Shown here in pieces: positions 1-8,341 of a stretch of 56,750 nt of DNA. Origin of the DNA: an uncultured Blautia sp. (GTDB lineage: Bacteria; Bacillota; Clostridia; Lachnospirales; Lachnospiraceae); NCBI RefSeq assembly GCF_934372025.1, contig NZ_CAKROJ010000010.1, forward strand, positions 1 through 56,750, given 5' to 3'. The position numbers were made by a program, and so were the translations under genes. How positions within the stretch are numbered: position 1 is the stretch's first letter; the number at the start of each line of letters is the position of its first letter. The notes below the pieces were generated by a model. That model saw only the letters and a program-made list of their open reading frames with translations, was not told the origin of the DNA and did no database searches.

Positions 1-1629
1 TTCCTGTACCAGCGGGTTCTCGTCGGACTTCTTGATGATCATGGTATTGTCTGCGTTGTACAGGCCTTTGGCTCTCGCAGCCTTGGTTCTGTCACCGGAT
101 CTGGTCGGCTGACCGCCACCCATGATACATCCACGACGACATGCCATAATCTCGATCAGATGATACTCGGCTTCGCCGTTTTTCACACGTTCCATAACAG
201 TTCTCGCATTTGCAAGACCACTGGCAACGCAAACCTTCACATCAATTCCCTTGTATGGAACGGTAAATTCCTTGATTCCTTCTTCACCACGAACACCACA
301 TTCTGCGATCTCATTCATGGTTTCTTTGGAATGATCCGGATTCAGGCGACGAAGAACCGCCTCTGTAACACCACCGGTAACACCAAAGATAACACCACCA
401 CCGGAACCGAATCCAAATGGCATATCACATGCTTCCGGTTCGAGTGTTGCAAAATCAAGTCCGAAGTTGTCGATCATACGTAACAGTTCTGTTGTTGTGA
501 TAACGATGTCGGTATCTTTTTCACCATGTGTATAGCTGTTCGGACGAACGGCTTCTGCTTTCTTGGCTGTACATGGCATAACGGAAACCATGATTGTCTT
601 TTTGCCTGCTGCATGTTCCGGATCACGGAAATATTCCTTGATGACTGCGGACAGCATTCCCTGTGGGGAACGGCAGGTAGAAAGATTCGGGATAAATTCT
701 TTATACTGATCGGTGATAAATTTAACCCATGCCGGACAACAGGATGTCAGAAGAGGAAGTTTTTCTCCTTTTTCAATACGATCCAGGAATTCAGCACTTT
801 CTTCCATGATTGTAAGGTCGGCACTGAAGCTTGTGTCATAAACTTCATCAAATCCCATGCGATGCAGGGCATTTACAATCTTGCCCATTACGCTGCGGCC
901 CTTCTGCAGGCCATAGTGATCACCGACTGCAACACGAACTGCCGGTGCGATCTGAGCAACTACACGTACATCCGGATCTGCAAGATATTTCCATACCTTA
1001 TCGGAATTTGTACGGATAGAAATTGCGCCGGTCGGACAGAATACACGACACTGGCCACAGCTTACACACTCTGTCTCGGAGATTTTTTTGTTGAATGCAG
1101 GCATAACCATTGCTTCTGTTCCACGGAAAGCAAATCCAAGTGCTCCGATTCCCTGAATCTCTTCACAGACACGTACGCAGTTTCCGCAAAGGATACATTT
1201 ATTCGGATCACGTACAATAGATGGAGAACTGAAGTCAAGTTCATGCTCTTCTCTTGTATTTTCAAAACGGATCGTTCTTACACCAAGACGATGTGCCAGT
1301 TCCTGAAGAACGCACTCACCACTCTTAATACAGGTGGTACAGTCGCGGCAATGAGCTGCAAGAAGCAGTTCTACGATCAGTTTACGATATCTTCTGAGTC
1401 TTCCGGTATTGGTGTAGATCACCATTCCGTCTCTCGGCTCTTCTGAACAGGATGCAAAGGTTTTGCCCCTGTCATCTTCAACCGTACATAAACGGCAGGC
1501 TCCGAATGTGGAAATCTCTGAGTGATAGCACAGTGTCGGAATATTAATGCCTGCGTTACGGATTACAGTAAGCACATTTTTTTCATCGGTAAATTCTACT
1601 TTTCTACCGTCAATTGTCATTGTACCCAT
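1..1629 (-). CDS. hydA: NAD-linked electron-bifurcating [FeFe] hydrogenase, catalytic subunit HydA (3' end outside window)
   Basis: This is the catalytic subunit of a soluble HydABC hydrogenase that couples H2 to NAD(H) and ferredoxin. The start is the ATG at 1629, preceded by GGAGG. The reading frame runs 543 codons to the window edge and is cut after the L3 motif, so only a few tens of residues should be missing. Domains in order are an N-terminal [2Fe-2S] domain, a His-Cys cluster (HCRDCTTC...C), two [4Fe-4S] motifs (CILCGNCVRVC and CVSCGQCRVFC), and the H-cluster domain with TSCCPAW, MPCTAKKAEA and EIMACRRGCIMGGG. All H-cluster cysteines are present. The gene follows hydB by 15 nt. The bifurcating role is family knowledge; the sequence shows the HydABC architecture only. 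Confidence 0.95.
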   Translation of the reverse strand, partial: MGTMTIDGRKVEFTDEKNVLTVIRNAGINIPTLCYHSEISTFGACRLCTVEDDRGKTFASCSEEPRDGMVIYTNTGRLRRYRKLIVELLLAAHCRDCTTCIKSGECVLQELAHRLGVRTIRFENTREEHELDFSSPSIVRDPNKCILCGNCVRVCEEIQGIGALGFAFRGTEAMVMPAFNKKISETECVSCGQCRVFCPTGAISIRTNSDKVWKYLADPDVRVVAQIAPAVRVAVGDHYGLQKGRSVMGKIVNALHRMGFDEVYDTSFSADLTIMEESAEFLDRIEKGEKLPLLTSCCPAWVKFITDQYKEFIPNLSTCRSPQGMLSAVIKEYFRDPEHAAGKKTIMVSVMPCTAKKAEAVRPNSYTHGEKDTDIVITTTELLRMIDNFGLDFATLEPEACDMPFGFGSGGGVIFGVTGGVTEAVLRRLNPDHSKETMNEIAECGVRGEEGIKEFTVPYKGIDVKVCVASGLANARTVMERVKNGEAEYHLIEIMACRRGCIMGGGQPTRSGDRTKAARAKGLYNADNTMIIKKSDENPLVQE

Positions 1630-1644
1630 AATTCAGCCTCCTTC

Positions 1645-3516
1645 CTATGCTTCCACATAAATTGCATCAAAGTTACAGTTATCCTTACAGGTACCGCACT
1701 TGATACAGAGATCGTTGTCGATATGATATGGATGTTTGATCTTGCCGGAGATTGCTCCTGCCGGACAGTTCTTCGCACATTTGCCACATCCGATACAGAA
1801 TTCCGGATTGATATGGAACTTACGGAGTGCTGTACAAACTTTTGCACGACATTTCTTGTCGCGGATGTGCTCTTCATATTCTTCGCGGAAGCGTTTCAGA
1901 GTACTGATAACAGGAAGTGGTGCGCTCTTGCCAAGTCCGCAGAGAGCCATGCTCTGTACCATAGTAGCAAGTTCTTCCAGTTCATCGAGGTCAGACATTT
2001 CACCTTTGCCGTCTACGATTCGCTCAAGGATCTCCAGCATACGTTTGGTTCCTTCACGGCACGGAACACATTTACCGCAGCTTTCACGCTGGGTAAAGTT
2101 CATGAAAAATCTGGCAACCTCGACCATACATGTATTTTCGTCCATAACTACAAGACCGCCGGATCCCATGATCGCGTCAAGGGATTTGACAGAGTCAAAA
2201 TCAAGCGGACGGTCGAGCTGATCTTCGATCAGACATCCGCCGGATGGTCCACCGATCTGTACGCCCTTAAATGCTGCTCCGCTCTTAAGGCCGCCGCCGA
2301 TATCATAAATAATATGGCGAAGATTTGTTCCCATCGGAACTTCGATCAGACCTGTGTTTTCAATTGCACCGGTCAGTGAGAAGGTCTTTGTTCCCGGGCT
2401 TCCTTCTGTTCCGATCGTGCGGAACCAGTCAGCTCCCTGAAGGATGATCTTCGGAACGTTTGCATATGTTTCTACGTTATTAAGAACGGTAGGTTTTTCC
2501 CAGAGTCCTTTTTCTACAGTACGTGGTGGTTTTACACGCGGCATGCCTCGCTTGCCTTCGATCGATGCGGTAAGGGCAGAACCTTCACCACATACAAAAG
2601 CACCGGCTCCACGGTTGATATGTAAATGGAAATTCACACCGGAACCAAGGATATTGTCGCCAAGAAGTCCATAAGATTCCGCCTGTGCGATTGCCATACG
2701 GAGACGCTGAACAGAAAGAGGATATTCTGCACGAACATAAATATATCCATTTTCAGCACCAACAGCGTATGCGGCAATGACCATACCTTCGATCATTTTG
2801 TATGGATCACCTTCCATTACGGAACCATCCATGAATGCACCCGGGTCACCTTCATCACCGTTACATACTACGTAGCGCACTTTTTCTTTCTGGCGTGCAA
2901 CCTGTGACCATTTTTTGCCGGCCGGGAAACCTGCACCGCCACGTCCGCGAAGACCAGATTTTGTCACTTCGTCAATGACATCCTGTGGAGTCATGTCGAA
3001 AAATGCTTTTGCCATGGCCTGGAAACCACCGGCTGCAATATATTCATCAATAGATTCTGCATCAATATTTCCGCAGTTTTCAAGAACGATTCTTGTCTGC
3101 TGATTCAGGAATGGGATATCGGAAGGATGTGGACAGGCAGTATCATGATCGCGATAAAACAGTCTGCTTACCGGTTCACCCTGCATAACTGTACGTTCTA
3201 CGATTTCCTTACAGTCTTCCACCTGTACATGTACATACTGGAAATCATAAGGTTCGATTTTCATCAGAGGTCCTAATTCACAAAGTCCCTGACAACCTGT
3301 CTTAACAACACCAACATGCGGGATATCTTTATGCATCTCTACGCTGACCCAGTCAAGATTCTCGCACAATTTCATCATTTCATCGTAGATTTTCTGTGCG
3401 CCGGAGGCAATACATCCGGTACCGGAACAGACAAGTACACGACAGGTAAAGGATTCCAGGGTATTTTTTACTTCGGCCTGCTTGTTCAGCAGATCTTCTT
3501 TACTCACAATACTCAT
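1645..3516 (-). CDS. hydB: Hydrogenase subunit HydB (NuoF-like, FMN and NAD binding)
   Basis: HydB is the NuoF-like diaphorase subunit of the HydABC complex, 623 aa. The first ~110 residues are a thioredoxin-like [2Fe-2S] domain (CSGTGCIASG, CQGLCELG). Then comes the FMN/NADH core (GRGGAGFPAGKKW, GDEGDPGAFMDG), an SLBB region, the NuoF [4Fe-4S] motif ESCGKCVPCREGT, and a C-terminal two-cluster ferredoxin (CIGCGKCAKNCP, CIKCGTCKDNC). This layout is that of bifurcating hydrogenase HydB rather than of complex I. Its ATG overlaps the hydC stop as ATGA, which indicates translational coupling. The flavin is the expected bifurcation site by family knowledge. Confidence 0.96.
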   Translation of the reverse strand: MSIVSKEDLLNKQAEVKNTLESFTCRVLVCSGTGCIASGAQKIYDEMMKLCENLDWVSVEMHKDIPHVGVVKTGCQGLCELGPLMKIEPYDFQYVHVQVEDCKEIVERTVMQGEPVSRLFYRDHDTACPHPSDIPFLNQQTRIVLENCGNIDAESIDEYIAAGGFQAMAKAFFDMTPQDVIDEVTKSGLRGRGGAGFPAGKKWSQVARQKEKVRYVVCNGDEGDPGAFMDGSVMEGDPYKMIEGMVIAAYAVGAENGYIYVRAEYPLSVQRLRMAIAQAESYGLLGDNILGSGVNFHLHINRGAGAFVCGEGSALTASIEGKRGMPRVKPPRTVEKGLWEKPTVLNNVETYANVPKIILQGADWFRTIGTEGSPGTKTFSLTGAIENTGLIEVPMGTNLRHIIYDIGGGLKSGAAFKGVQIGGPSGGCLIEDQLDRPLDFDSVKSLDAIMGSGGLVVMDENTCMVEVARFFMNFTQRESCGKCVPCREGTKRMLEILERIVDGKGEMSDLDELEELATMVQSMALCGLGKSAPLPVISTLKRFREEYEEHIRDKKCRAKVCTALRKFHINPEFCIGCGKCAKNCPAGAISGKIKHPYHIDNDLCIKCGTCKDNCNFDAIYVEA

Positions 3517-3992
3517 ACCGTCTCACCTCTCAATTCATTCAACAGCTCGATTGCCTTTTCTGGGGTCATCTTCGGATGTACTTCGTCGTTAACTGTAAGT
3601 GTTGGTGCTAATCCGCATGCACCAAGACAGGATACAGTTTCTACTGTAAAAAGCATATCATCCGTTGTATGCTTCTTGTTGCTGAGTCCGAGTTCTTTCA
3701 TCAGAGCCTCTTTGACCGGTGTGGATTTACGCACATGACAGGCTGTTCCATCACAGACTTTGATCACGTATTTGCCCTTTGGCTCGAAGGAAAAATTCTC
3801 GTAGAAAGTGGCTACACTGTAAGCCTTTGCTTCTGTGACTCCGATTTTGGATGCAACGTAGGTCAGAAGTTCTCCAGGAAGATAACGGTACTCTGCCTGA
3901 ATGTCCTGCATGATTGGGATCAGCGATGCAGGTTTGCGTCCGTAATGTTCGATGATCTCATCTGTCTTCGCGTAATAAGACTGATCTAACAT
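3513..3992 (-). CDS. hydC: Hydrogenase subunit HydC (NuoE-like [2Fe-2S])
   Basis: HydC is the small NuoE/24-kDa-like subunit, 159 aa, the normal family length. Two Cys pairs for one [2Fe-2S] cluster are visible (CDGTACHVRKS and CLGACGLAP). It is the first gene of hydCBA. The start at 3992 has GGAGG eight bases upstream, and a strong promoter lies ~80 bp further up. The stop overlaps the hydB start by four bases. Confidence 0.95.
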   Translation of the reverse strand: MLDQSYYAKTDEIIEHYGRKPASLIPIMQDIQAEYRYLPGELLTYVASKIGVTEAKAYSVATFYENFSFEPKGKYVIKVCDGTACHVRKSTPVKEALMKELGLSNKKHTTDDMLFTVETVSCLGACGLAPTLTVNDEVHPKMTPEKAIELLNELRGETV

Positions 3993-4070
3993 TCAATTCC
4001 CTCCTTGTTTAAAAATAGATTTTCCTGCGCTTATCATTTTTGTTAAATATACACAGCTTTGATACATTTG

Positions 4071-4099
4071 ATTATACATTAAATATATATTTTATACAA
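4071..4099 (-). promoter_or_regulatory. Promoter of hydCBA
   Basis: On the minus strand a perfect TATAAT (4071-4076) follows TTGTAT (4094-4099) with a 17-bp spacer, in a very AT-rich stretch about 80 bp before the hydC start. It lies beyond the folD terminator, so the hydrogenase is an independent transcription unit. The rest of 3993-4280 is AT-rich with no gene seen. Confidence 0.7.
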
Positions 4100-4282
4100 G
4101 GAAAACATTGGAATTTTGAATCAATTTATTCAATTTTTTTGTTTTTCGCAACTATTTCGTGATTAATTTAACATGTTGCATAATTTTTTATCAAAGTTGT
4201 TATATCATGTTAACTTCAGTTATTTTAGAACAACGCGGACAGGCATATTACACATAGGATGTTACGGAGTAATTTCCTGTTA

Positions 4283-4327
4283 CATAAAAACAAGAGCGAA
4301 AAGCACGGTCTCTGTACTTTTCGCTCT
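4283..4327 (-). terminator. Rho-independent terminator after folD
   Basis: AGAGCGAAAAG (4293-4303) pairs with CTTTTCGCTCT (4317-4327). On the minus strand the stem is followed by TTGTTTTTATG. It lies 20 bp past the folD stop and ends the methyl-branch genes before hydC. Confidence 0.9.
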
Positions 4328-4346
4328 AATTGATCAGTTATTCTGA

Positions 4347-5201
4347 TTATTTGTTCACTTTTCTCATTGCAGCTTCTACTACATGTCCTACAAGAACGGA
4401 TGTTGTAACGCTTCCAACACCGCCTGGTACAGGAGTGATCGCATCAACGATCGGCTCAACTGCTGCGTAGTCAACATCTCCGCAAAGTTTGCCTTCTGCA
4501 TTTACGTTGATACCAACATCGATGATGGTCTGTCCTTCTTTGACATATTCAGCACCAACAACACCGGCACGTCCTGCAGCTACGATCACGATATCAGCTT
4601 CTTTTGCTACGGATGGCATGTCTACTGTTCTTGTATGGCAGATTGTTACTGTTGCGTTTTTCTTAACCAGCATCATTGCTGCCGGTTTACCAACTACAAG
4701 GCTTCTTCCGATAACAACTGCTTTTTTACCTGTGCAGTCGATTCCGTAATGATCCAGGATTTCCATACATGCCTGTGGTGTACATGGCGGGAATCCGATT
4801 TTCTTTCCTGTATAAACACCAGACATGGAAAGGTCTGTCATACAGTCAACGTCTTTTTCTGCTGCAAGTGCATTTTCGATCACTGCCTGATCCAGATGTT
4901 TCGGCAGCGGACGGAACAGAAGAACGCCATGAATATGGTCATCTTTGTTTACCTTGTCAATTGTTGCAAGAAGCTCTTCCTGAGTTACATCTCCCGGAAG
5001 AAGGATTTTTTCACATGCTACACCAAGTGTTTCGCAGCGTTTTGTTGCTCCTTTTTCATAAGAAATATCACTCGGGTTCTCGCCTACACGAATAATGCAC
5101 AGTGTCGGGTTAACACCCTTGCCCTGTAACTCAGCTACGTTTGCTTTGATTCTTTCGTTCAGTGCTGCTGTTACTTCTTTACCTAATAACTGCTTTGCCA
5201 T
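4347..5201 (-). CDS. folD: Methylene-THF dehydrogenase FolD, probably without cyclohydrolase activity
   Basis: This FolD-family protein of 284 aa should oxidise or reduce between methenyl- and methylene-THF in the methyl branch. The dehydrogenase/NAD(P) half is intact (VVIGRSLVVGKPAAMML, ITPVPGGVGSVTTSVL). The cyclohydrolase site is altered. Tyr48 is kept, but the catalytic Lys four residues later (K54 in E. coli, K56 in human DC301) is Ala52. The Gln of the usual GILVQLPLP motif is Phe96 (HGVLLFRPLP). The third residue, Asp119 (KDVD), is kept. A separate cyclohydrolase gene (fchA) sits 82 bp upstream, which fits a monofunctional dehydrogenase. Cofactor preference cannot be read from the sequence. 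It is the last gene of its unit and is followed by a strong terminator. Confidence 0.93.
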   Translation of the reverse strand: MAKQLLGKEVTAALNERIKANVAELQGKGVNPTLCIIRVGENPSDISYEKGATKRCETLGVACEKILLPGDVTQEELLATIDKVNKDDHIHGVLLFRPLPKHLDQAVIENALAAEKDVDCMTDLSMSGVYTGKKIGFPPCTPQACMEILDHYGIDCTGKKAVVIGRSLVVGKPAAMMLVKKNATVTICHTRTVDMPSVAKEADIVIVAAGRAGVVGAEYVKEGQTIIDVGINVNAEGKLCGDVDYAAVEPIVDAITPVPGGVGSVTTSVLVGHVVEAAMRKVNK

Positions 5202-5283
5202 TTTGCCTATCTCCTCCGCTAATTATTTGTTACTTTACAAATATGAATTGCTCTGCAATACACGCTTATCGCAATCCTTATTC

Positions 5284-5913
5284 TTATTTAAGACGTCCAA
5301 GAACGCTGTCGAAAGTTTCATCAGCGATCTTGCAGTATTTCTCAAGCATTGCATCTGCTTTCTTGTTGAGTTCTTCCGCATATTCTCTGTCAGCCATGGA
5401 TTTTGTGTTGATATACACGTTCAGGCTGGCTCCTTTTAATGCTGCTTTGCAGAAAGCCGCACCAACACCGGCATCACTGATTGCCAGCTTGGATCCCTTT
5501 GCACCAAATTCCACGATCAGTTCAATTGCTTCACAGCATTTTTCCATGATTTCCATTGGAACTGAACATGCATCTTTCAGCACAATTTCCATAACACGTG
5601 CTTTTTCTGCTTTTTCTTCCTCTGTTTCTCTCGGCATACCATATGCTTTGGAAAGTGGCTCAAACACTTCTGCATCTCTTTCGATCAGACGAAGGAAATC
5701 TTTCTGAAGCTGATCACATTTTGCTTTCAACTCCCACATCTCATCCTCTACATCCGCATATTTTTTCTTACCAACGGTAAGACTGCCTACCATGTTTCCA
5801 AGTGCTGTTCCTACTGCTGCCACAAGCGCAGAAGCTCCACCGCCACCCGGTACCGGGGCTTTAGAAGCGAGCACTTCAACGAACTCTGTACAAGTACTTG
5901 TTGAAAATCCCAT
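5284..5913 (-). CDS. fchA: Methenyl-THF cyclohydrolase FchA (FTCD cyclodeaminase-like)
   Basis: The 209-aa protein belongs to the formiminotransferase-cyclodeaminase C-domain family. In acetogens and purine fermenters this family serves as stand-alone methenyl-THF cyclohydrolase. The family loop APVPGGGGASALVAA lies near residue 20, followed by an all-helical core of normal length. Position between fhs and folD places it in the methyl branch. GGAGGAG precedes the ATG at 5913. The long upstream leader holds palindromic repeats that may control it. Confidence 0.9.
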   Translation of the reverse strand: MGFSTSTCTEFVEVLASKAPVPGGGGASALVAAVGTALGNMVGSLTVGKKKYADVEDEMWELKAKCDQLQKDFLRLIERDAEVFEPLSKAYGMPRETEEEKAEKARVMEIVLKDACSVPMEIMEKCCEAIELIVEFGAKGSKLAISDAGVGAAFCKAALKGASLNVYINTKSMADREYAEELNKKADAMLEKYCKIADETFDSVLGRLK

Positions 5914-5980
5914 TTTTTTCTCCTCCTGAAAAAAAGTGGTCCAAATAAAAGGGGCTTTTTTTCTTAATGTTCTATATTTT

Positions 5981-5998
5981 TACAGGACCAGTCCTGTA
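5981..5998. repeat. 18-bp perfect palindrome in the fchA leader
   Basis: TACAGGAC, CA, GTCCTGTA form a perfect inverted repeat 68 bp upstream of fchA. It could be an operator or a small leader hairpin. No known motif was recognised. Confidence 0.6.
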
Positions 5999-6010
5999 TA
6001 CCTGTTGATG

Positions 6011-6100
6011 TTTTAGGATAAATCCTAAGACCTGTTCATAGCATAGGATGAATCCTAAGACCTTTTCATAGCATAGGATGAATCCTAAGACCTTTTCATA
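6011..6100. repeat. Three tandem 30-bp repeats, each with a 14-16 bp palindrome
   Basis: Units 6011-6040, 6041-6070 and 6071-6100 are nearly identical with an exact 30-bp period. Each contains TAGGAT-NA-ATCCTA followed by AAGACC and TTCATA. The end of the third unit is also one arm of a 24-bp palindrome (TTTTCATATTT/AAATATGAAAA, 6093-6116). There are no spacers, so this is not a CRISPR array. It sits 98-187 bp upstream of fchA. Confidence 0.8.
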
Positions 6101-6109
6101 TTTGGAAAT

Positions 6110-6186
6110 ATGAAAAACCTGCGAGGGGAGGGCGCTCACAGTTGCGAAGGCCGCTCTCCCCTCGCACTCCCCACCGGGCCACGCAG
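6110..6186 (-). repeat. Hairpin element A, copy of a conserved-loop repeat
   Basis: A 14-bp stem (6121-6134 with 6152-6165, one G-U) encloses a loop region that reads GGCCTTCGCAACTGTGAG on the minus strand. It is followed on that strand by AGGTTTTTC and preceded by CTGCGTGGCC...GGGGAGT. On the minus strand it resembles a terminator for fhs transcripts. The same layout recurs in opposite orientation at 6435-6510. Confidence 0.75.
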
Positions 6187-6306
6187 TCCAGAAATATTCT
6201 GTATCGGTTGTCCACGTTACCTGTCATTACCAACACCACATACTCCCTGGCTCTTAGTGTAACAAAGTTAATACTTCATCAAAGAAATTTTAGCTTTTAA
6301 TCTTTT

Positions 6307-6444
6307 CAGCGTGGCCAGATAGATTCTCTCACCTTAGTCCTCATTCTTTTATCCTGACCAGGTGATACTCTTCCGTTCTTACCTGCTTTTCAGCGTGGCC
6401 CAGCTAAAATCTCTTACCTTGGTTCACATTCTTTCAGCGTGGCC
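6307..6444 (+). repeat. CAGCGTGGCC repeats between the two hairpin elements
   Basis: CAGCGTGGCC occurs at 6307-6316, 6391-6400 and 6435-6444. The segments after the first two copies are related over about 44 bp (both end in CATTCTTT). The interval 6187-6306 shows no gene and no other clear structure. Confidence 0.6.
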
Positions 6445-6510
6445 AAGCAGGGGGAGTCTGAGGGGGACCTTCGGCCTTCGCAACTATGAGATGGTCCCCC
6501 TCAGGGTTTT
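6435..6510 (+). repeat. Hairpin element B, inverted copy of element A
   Basis: CAGCGTGGCC and GGGGGAGT precede a perfect 12-bp stem (6458-6469 with 6493-6504). The loop contains GGCCTTCGCAACTATGAG and the tail is GGGTTTTC. Compared with element A, the loop differs by one base while the stems are different sequences that still pair. The two copies point away from each other. Confidence 0.75.
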
Positions 6511-6557
6511 CTTGATTGCCAAATCATTGGCGGTGTACAAGGAAGTTCCTTGTATAT

Positions 6558-8243
6558 TTAGAAAAGTCCTGTAATCTTTCCAGTCTCATCTACATCAATT
6601 CTCTCAGCTGCCGGTACTTTTGGCAGTCCTGGCATGGTCATGATCTCACCTGTCAGAGCTACGATGAAGCCTGCTCCTGCGGAGATCTTGAGGTTACGTA
6701 CGGTAACTTCGAAGTCTGTCGGTGCGCCGAGTTTTGTCTGGTCGTCTGTCAGGCTGTACTGTGTCTTAGCTACGCAGATCGGGCAGTTGCCAAATCCAAG
6801 TGCTTCGAGCTGTTTAGCCTGTTTCTGAGCGTTTGCTGTCAGAACTACTTTCTTGCCGCCGTATACTTTCTGTACGATCTGGTTCAGTTTGTCTTCGATG
6901 GAACCTTCCAGTTCGTATGCGTAAGAGAAGTCGTTCGGCTCTTCAACCAGACGGATAACTTCTTCTGCAAGTTTGATTCCGCCTTCGCCGCCTTTTGCCC
7001 ATACTTCAGAAAGGGCAACGTTTACGCCGAGTTCTTTACATTTTGCTTCTACAAAGTCAAGCTCTGCCTTTGTATCTGTCGGGAATGCGTTGATTGCAAC
7101 TACGCATGGAAGTTTGTATACGTTCTTGATGTTGCTTACGTGTTTCAGAAGGTTCGGGATACCTTTTTCCAGTGCTTCCAGGTTTTCGTTGTTAAGGTCA
7201 GCTTTTGCCACGCCGCCGTTGTATTTCAGGGCACGTACAGTAGCTACGATGACAACTGCGCTTGGATGCAGGTCTGCCATACGGCATTTGATATCCAGGA
7301 ATTTTTCAGCACCAAGGTCTGCACCGAATCCAGCTTCTGTGATCGCATAATCAGCAAGTTTCAGTGCCATCTTTGTTGCTGTTACGGAGTTACATCCATG
7401 AGCGATGTTTGCGAATGGTCCGCCATGAACGATCGCCGGAACGTGTTCCAGTGTCTGAACAAGGTTTGGTTTCAGGGCATCTTTCAGAAGTGCTGTCATA
7501 GCACCTTCTGCGTGAAGGTCACCAGCTGTTACCGGTTTCTGCTCGGAAACTTTACCGTATGTATATCCGATGATGATTCTGGAAAGTCTTTCTTTCAGGT
7601 CTTTGATGTCACTTGCAAGACAGAGAACAGCCATGATCTCGGATGCAACTGTGATGTCATATCCGTCTTCACGAGGCATTCCGTTTGTTCTTCCGCCAAG
7701 TCCGTCTACTACGTTACGAAGCTGACGGTCGTTCATATCCACACATCTTCTCCATGTGATCTTACGTGGGTCGATGTTCAGAGCGTTGCCCTGGAAGATA
7801 TGGTTGTCGATCATTGCTGCAAGAAGGTTGTTTGCTGCACCGATCGCATGGAAGTCACCTGTGAAATGAAGGTTGATGTCTTCCATCGGAACTACCTGTG
7901 CATAACCGCCGCCTGCTGCGCCGCCCTTAACACCGAATACCGGTCCGAGGGATGGCTCACGAAGTGCTACCATTACGCTCTTTCCGAGTTTCTGCATACC
8001 ATCTGCAAGACCTACAGTTGTAGTTGTCTTTCCTTCACCGGCCGGTGTCGGGTTGATCGCAGTTACAAGGATCAGCTTTCCGTCTTTTCTGTCGCTTTCT
8101 TTCAGAAGATTGTAGTCGATTTTTGCTTTGTACTTTCCGTACTGCTCCAGATATTTGTCATCAATACCTGCTTTTTCTGCAATCTTTGTAATTGGCTCCA
8201 TTGTGCACTCCTGTGCGATTTCGATGTCACTTTTGAATCCCAT
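6558..8243 (-). CDS. fhs: Formate-tetrahydrofolate ligase
   Basis: This enzyme activates formate with ATP and THF to 10-formyl-THF, the entry step of the methyl branch. The protein is 561 aa, typical length. The ATP site NPTPAGEGKTTTTVGL is near residue 60. The ATG at 8243 is chosen because GGAGGTAACTTGT lies directly before it; an upstream in-frame ATG at 8279 has no such site. It follows the DUF3786 gene and precedes the repeat-rich gap before fchA. Confidence 0.97.
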   Translation of the reverse strand: MGFKSDIEIAQECTMEPITKIAEKAGIDDKYLEQYGKYKAKIDYNLLKESDRKDGKLILVTAINPTPAGEGKTTTTVGLADGMQKLGKSVMVALREPSLGPVFGVKGGAAGGGYAQVVPMEDINLHFTGDFHAIGAANNLLAAMIDNHIFQGNALNIDPRKITWRRCVDMNDRQLRNVVDGLGGRTNGMPREDGYDITVASEIMAVLCLASDIKDLKERLSRIIIGYTYGKVSEQKPVTAGDLHAEGAMTALLKDALKPNLVQTLEHVPAIVHGGPFANIAHGCNSVTATKMALKLADYAITEAGFGADLGAEKFLDIKCRMADLHPSAVVIVATVRALKYNGGVAKADLNNENLEALEKGIPNLLKHVSNIKNVYKLPCVVAINAFPTDTKAELDFVEAKCKELGVNVALSEVWAKGGEGGIKLAEEVIRLVEEPNDFSYAYELEGSIEDKLNQIVQKVYGGKKVVLTANAQKQAKQLEALGFGNCPICVAKTQYSLTDDQTKLGAPTDFEVTVRNLKISAGAGFIVALTGEIMTMPGLPKVPAAERIDVDETGKITGLF

Positions 8244-8341
8244 ACAAGTTACCTCCTTTTTTATACACACATTTATCAAAAGGCGCTGTGCCTTTTTTTC
8301 TGATACAAATGTATTTCATTCAAATCCTTCCGCTGAGAATA

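Noticed and set aside
526..1446. Long plus-strand frame opposite hydA
   Set aside because: Cys-rich antisense shadow of a well-recognised hydrogenase gene, with no ribosome site or family resemblance. The similar long plus-strand frames opposite fhs, acsB and pheT were rejected for the same reason.
3993..4280. Riboswitch upstream of hydC
   Set aside because: AT-rich with a plain promoter; the only strong hairpin belongs to the folD terminator.
6011..6100. Short CRISPR array
   Set aside because: The 30-bp units are directly abutting with no spacers, and no cas gene is present.
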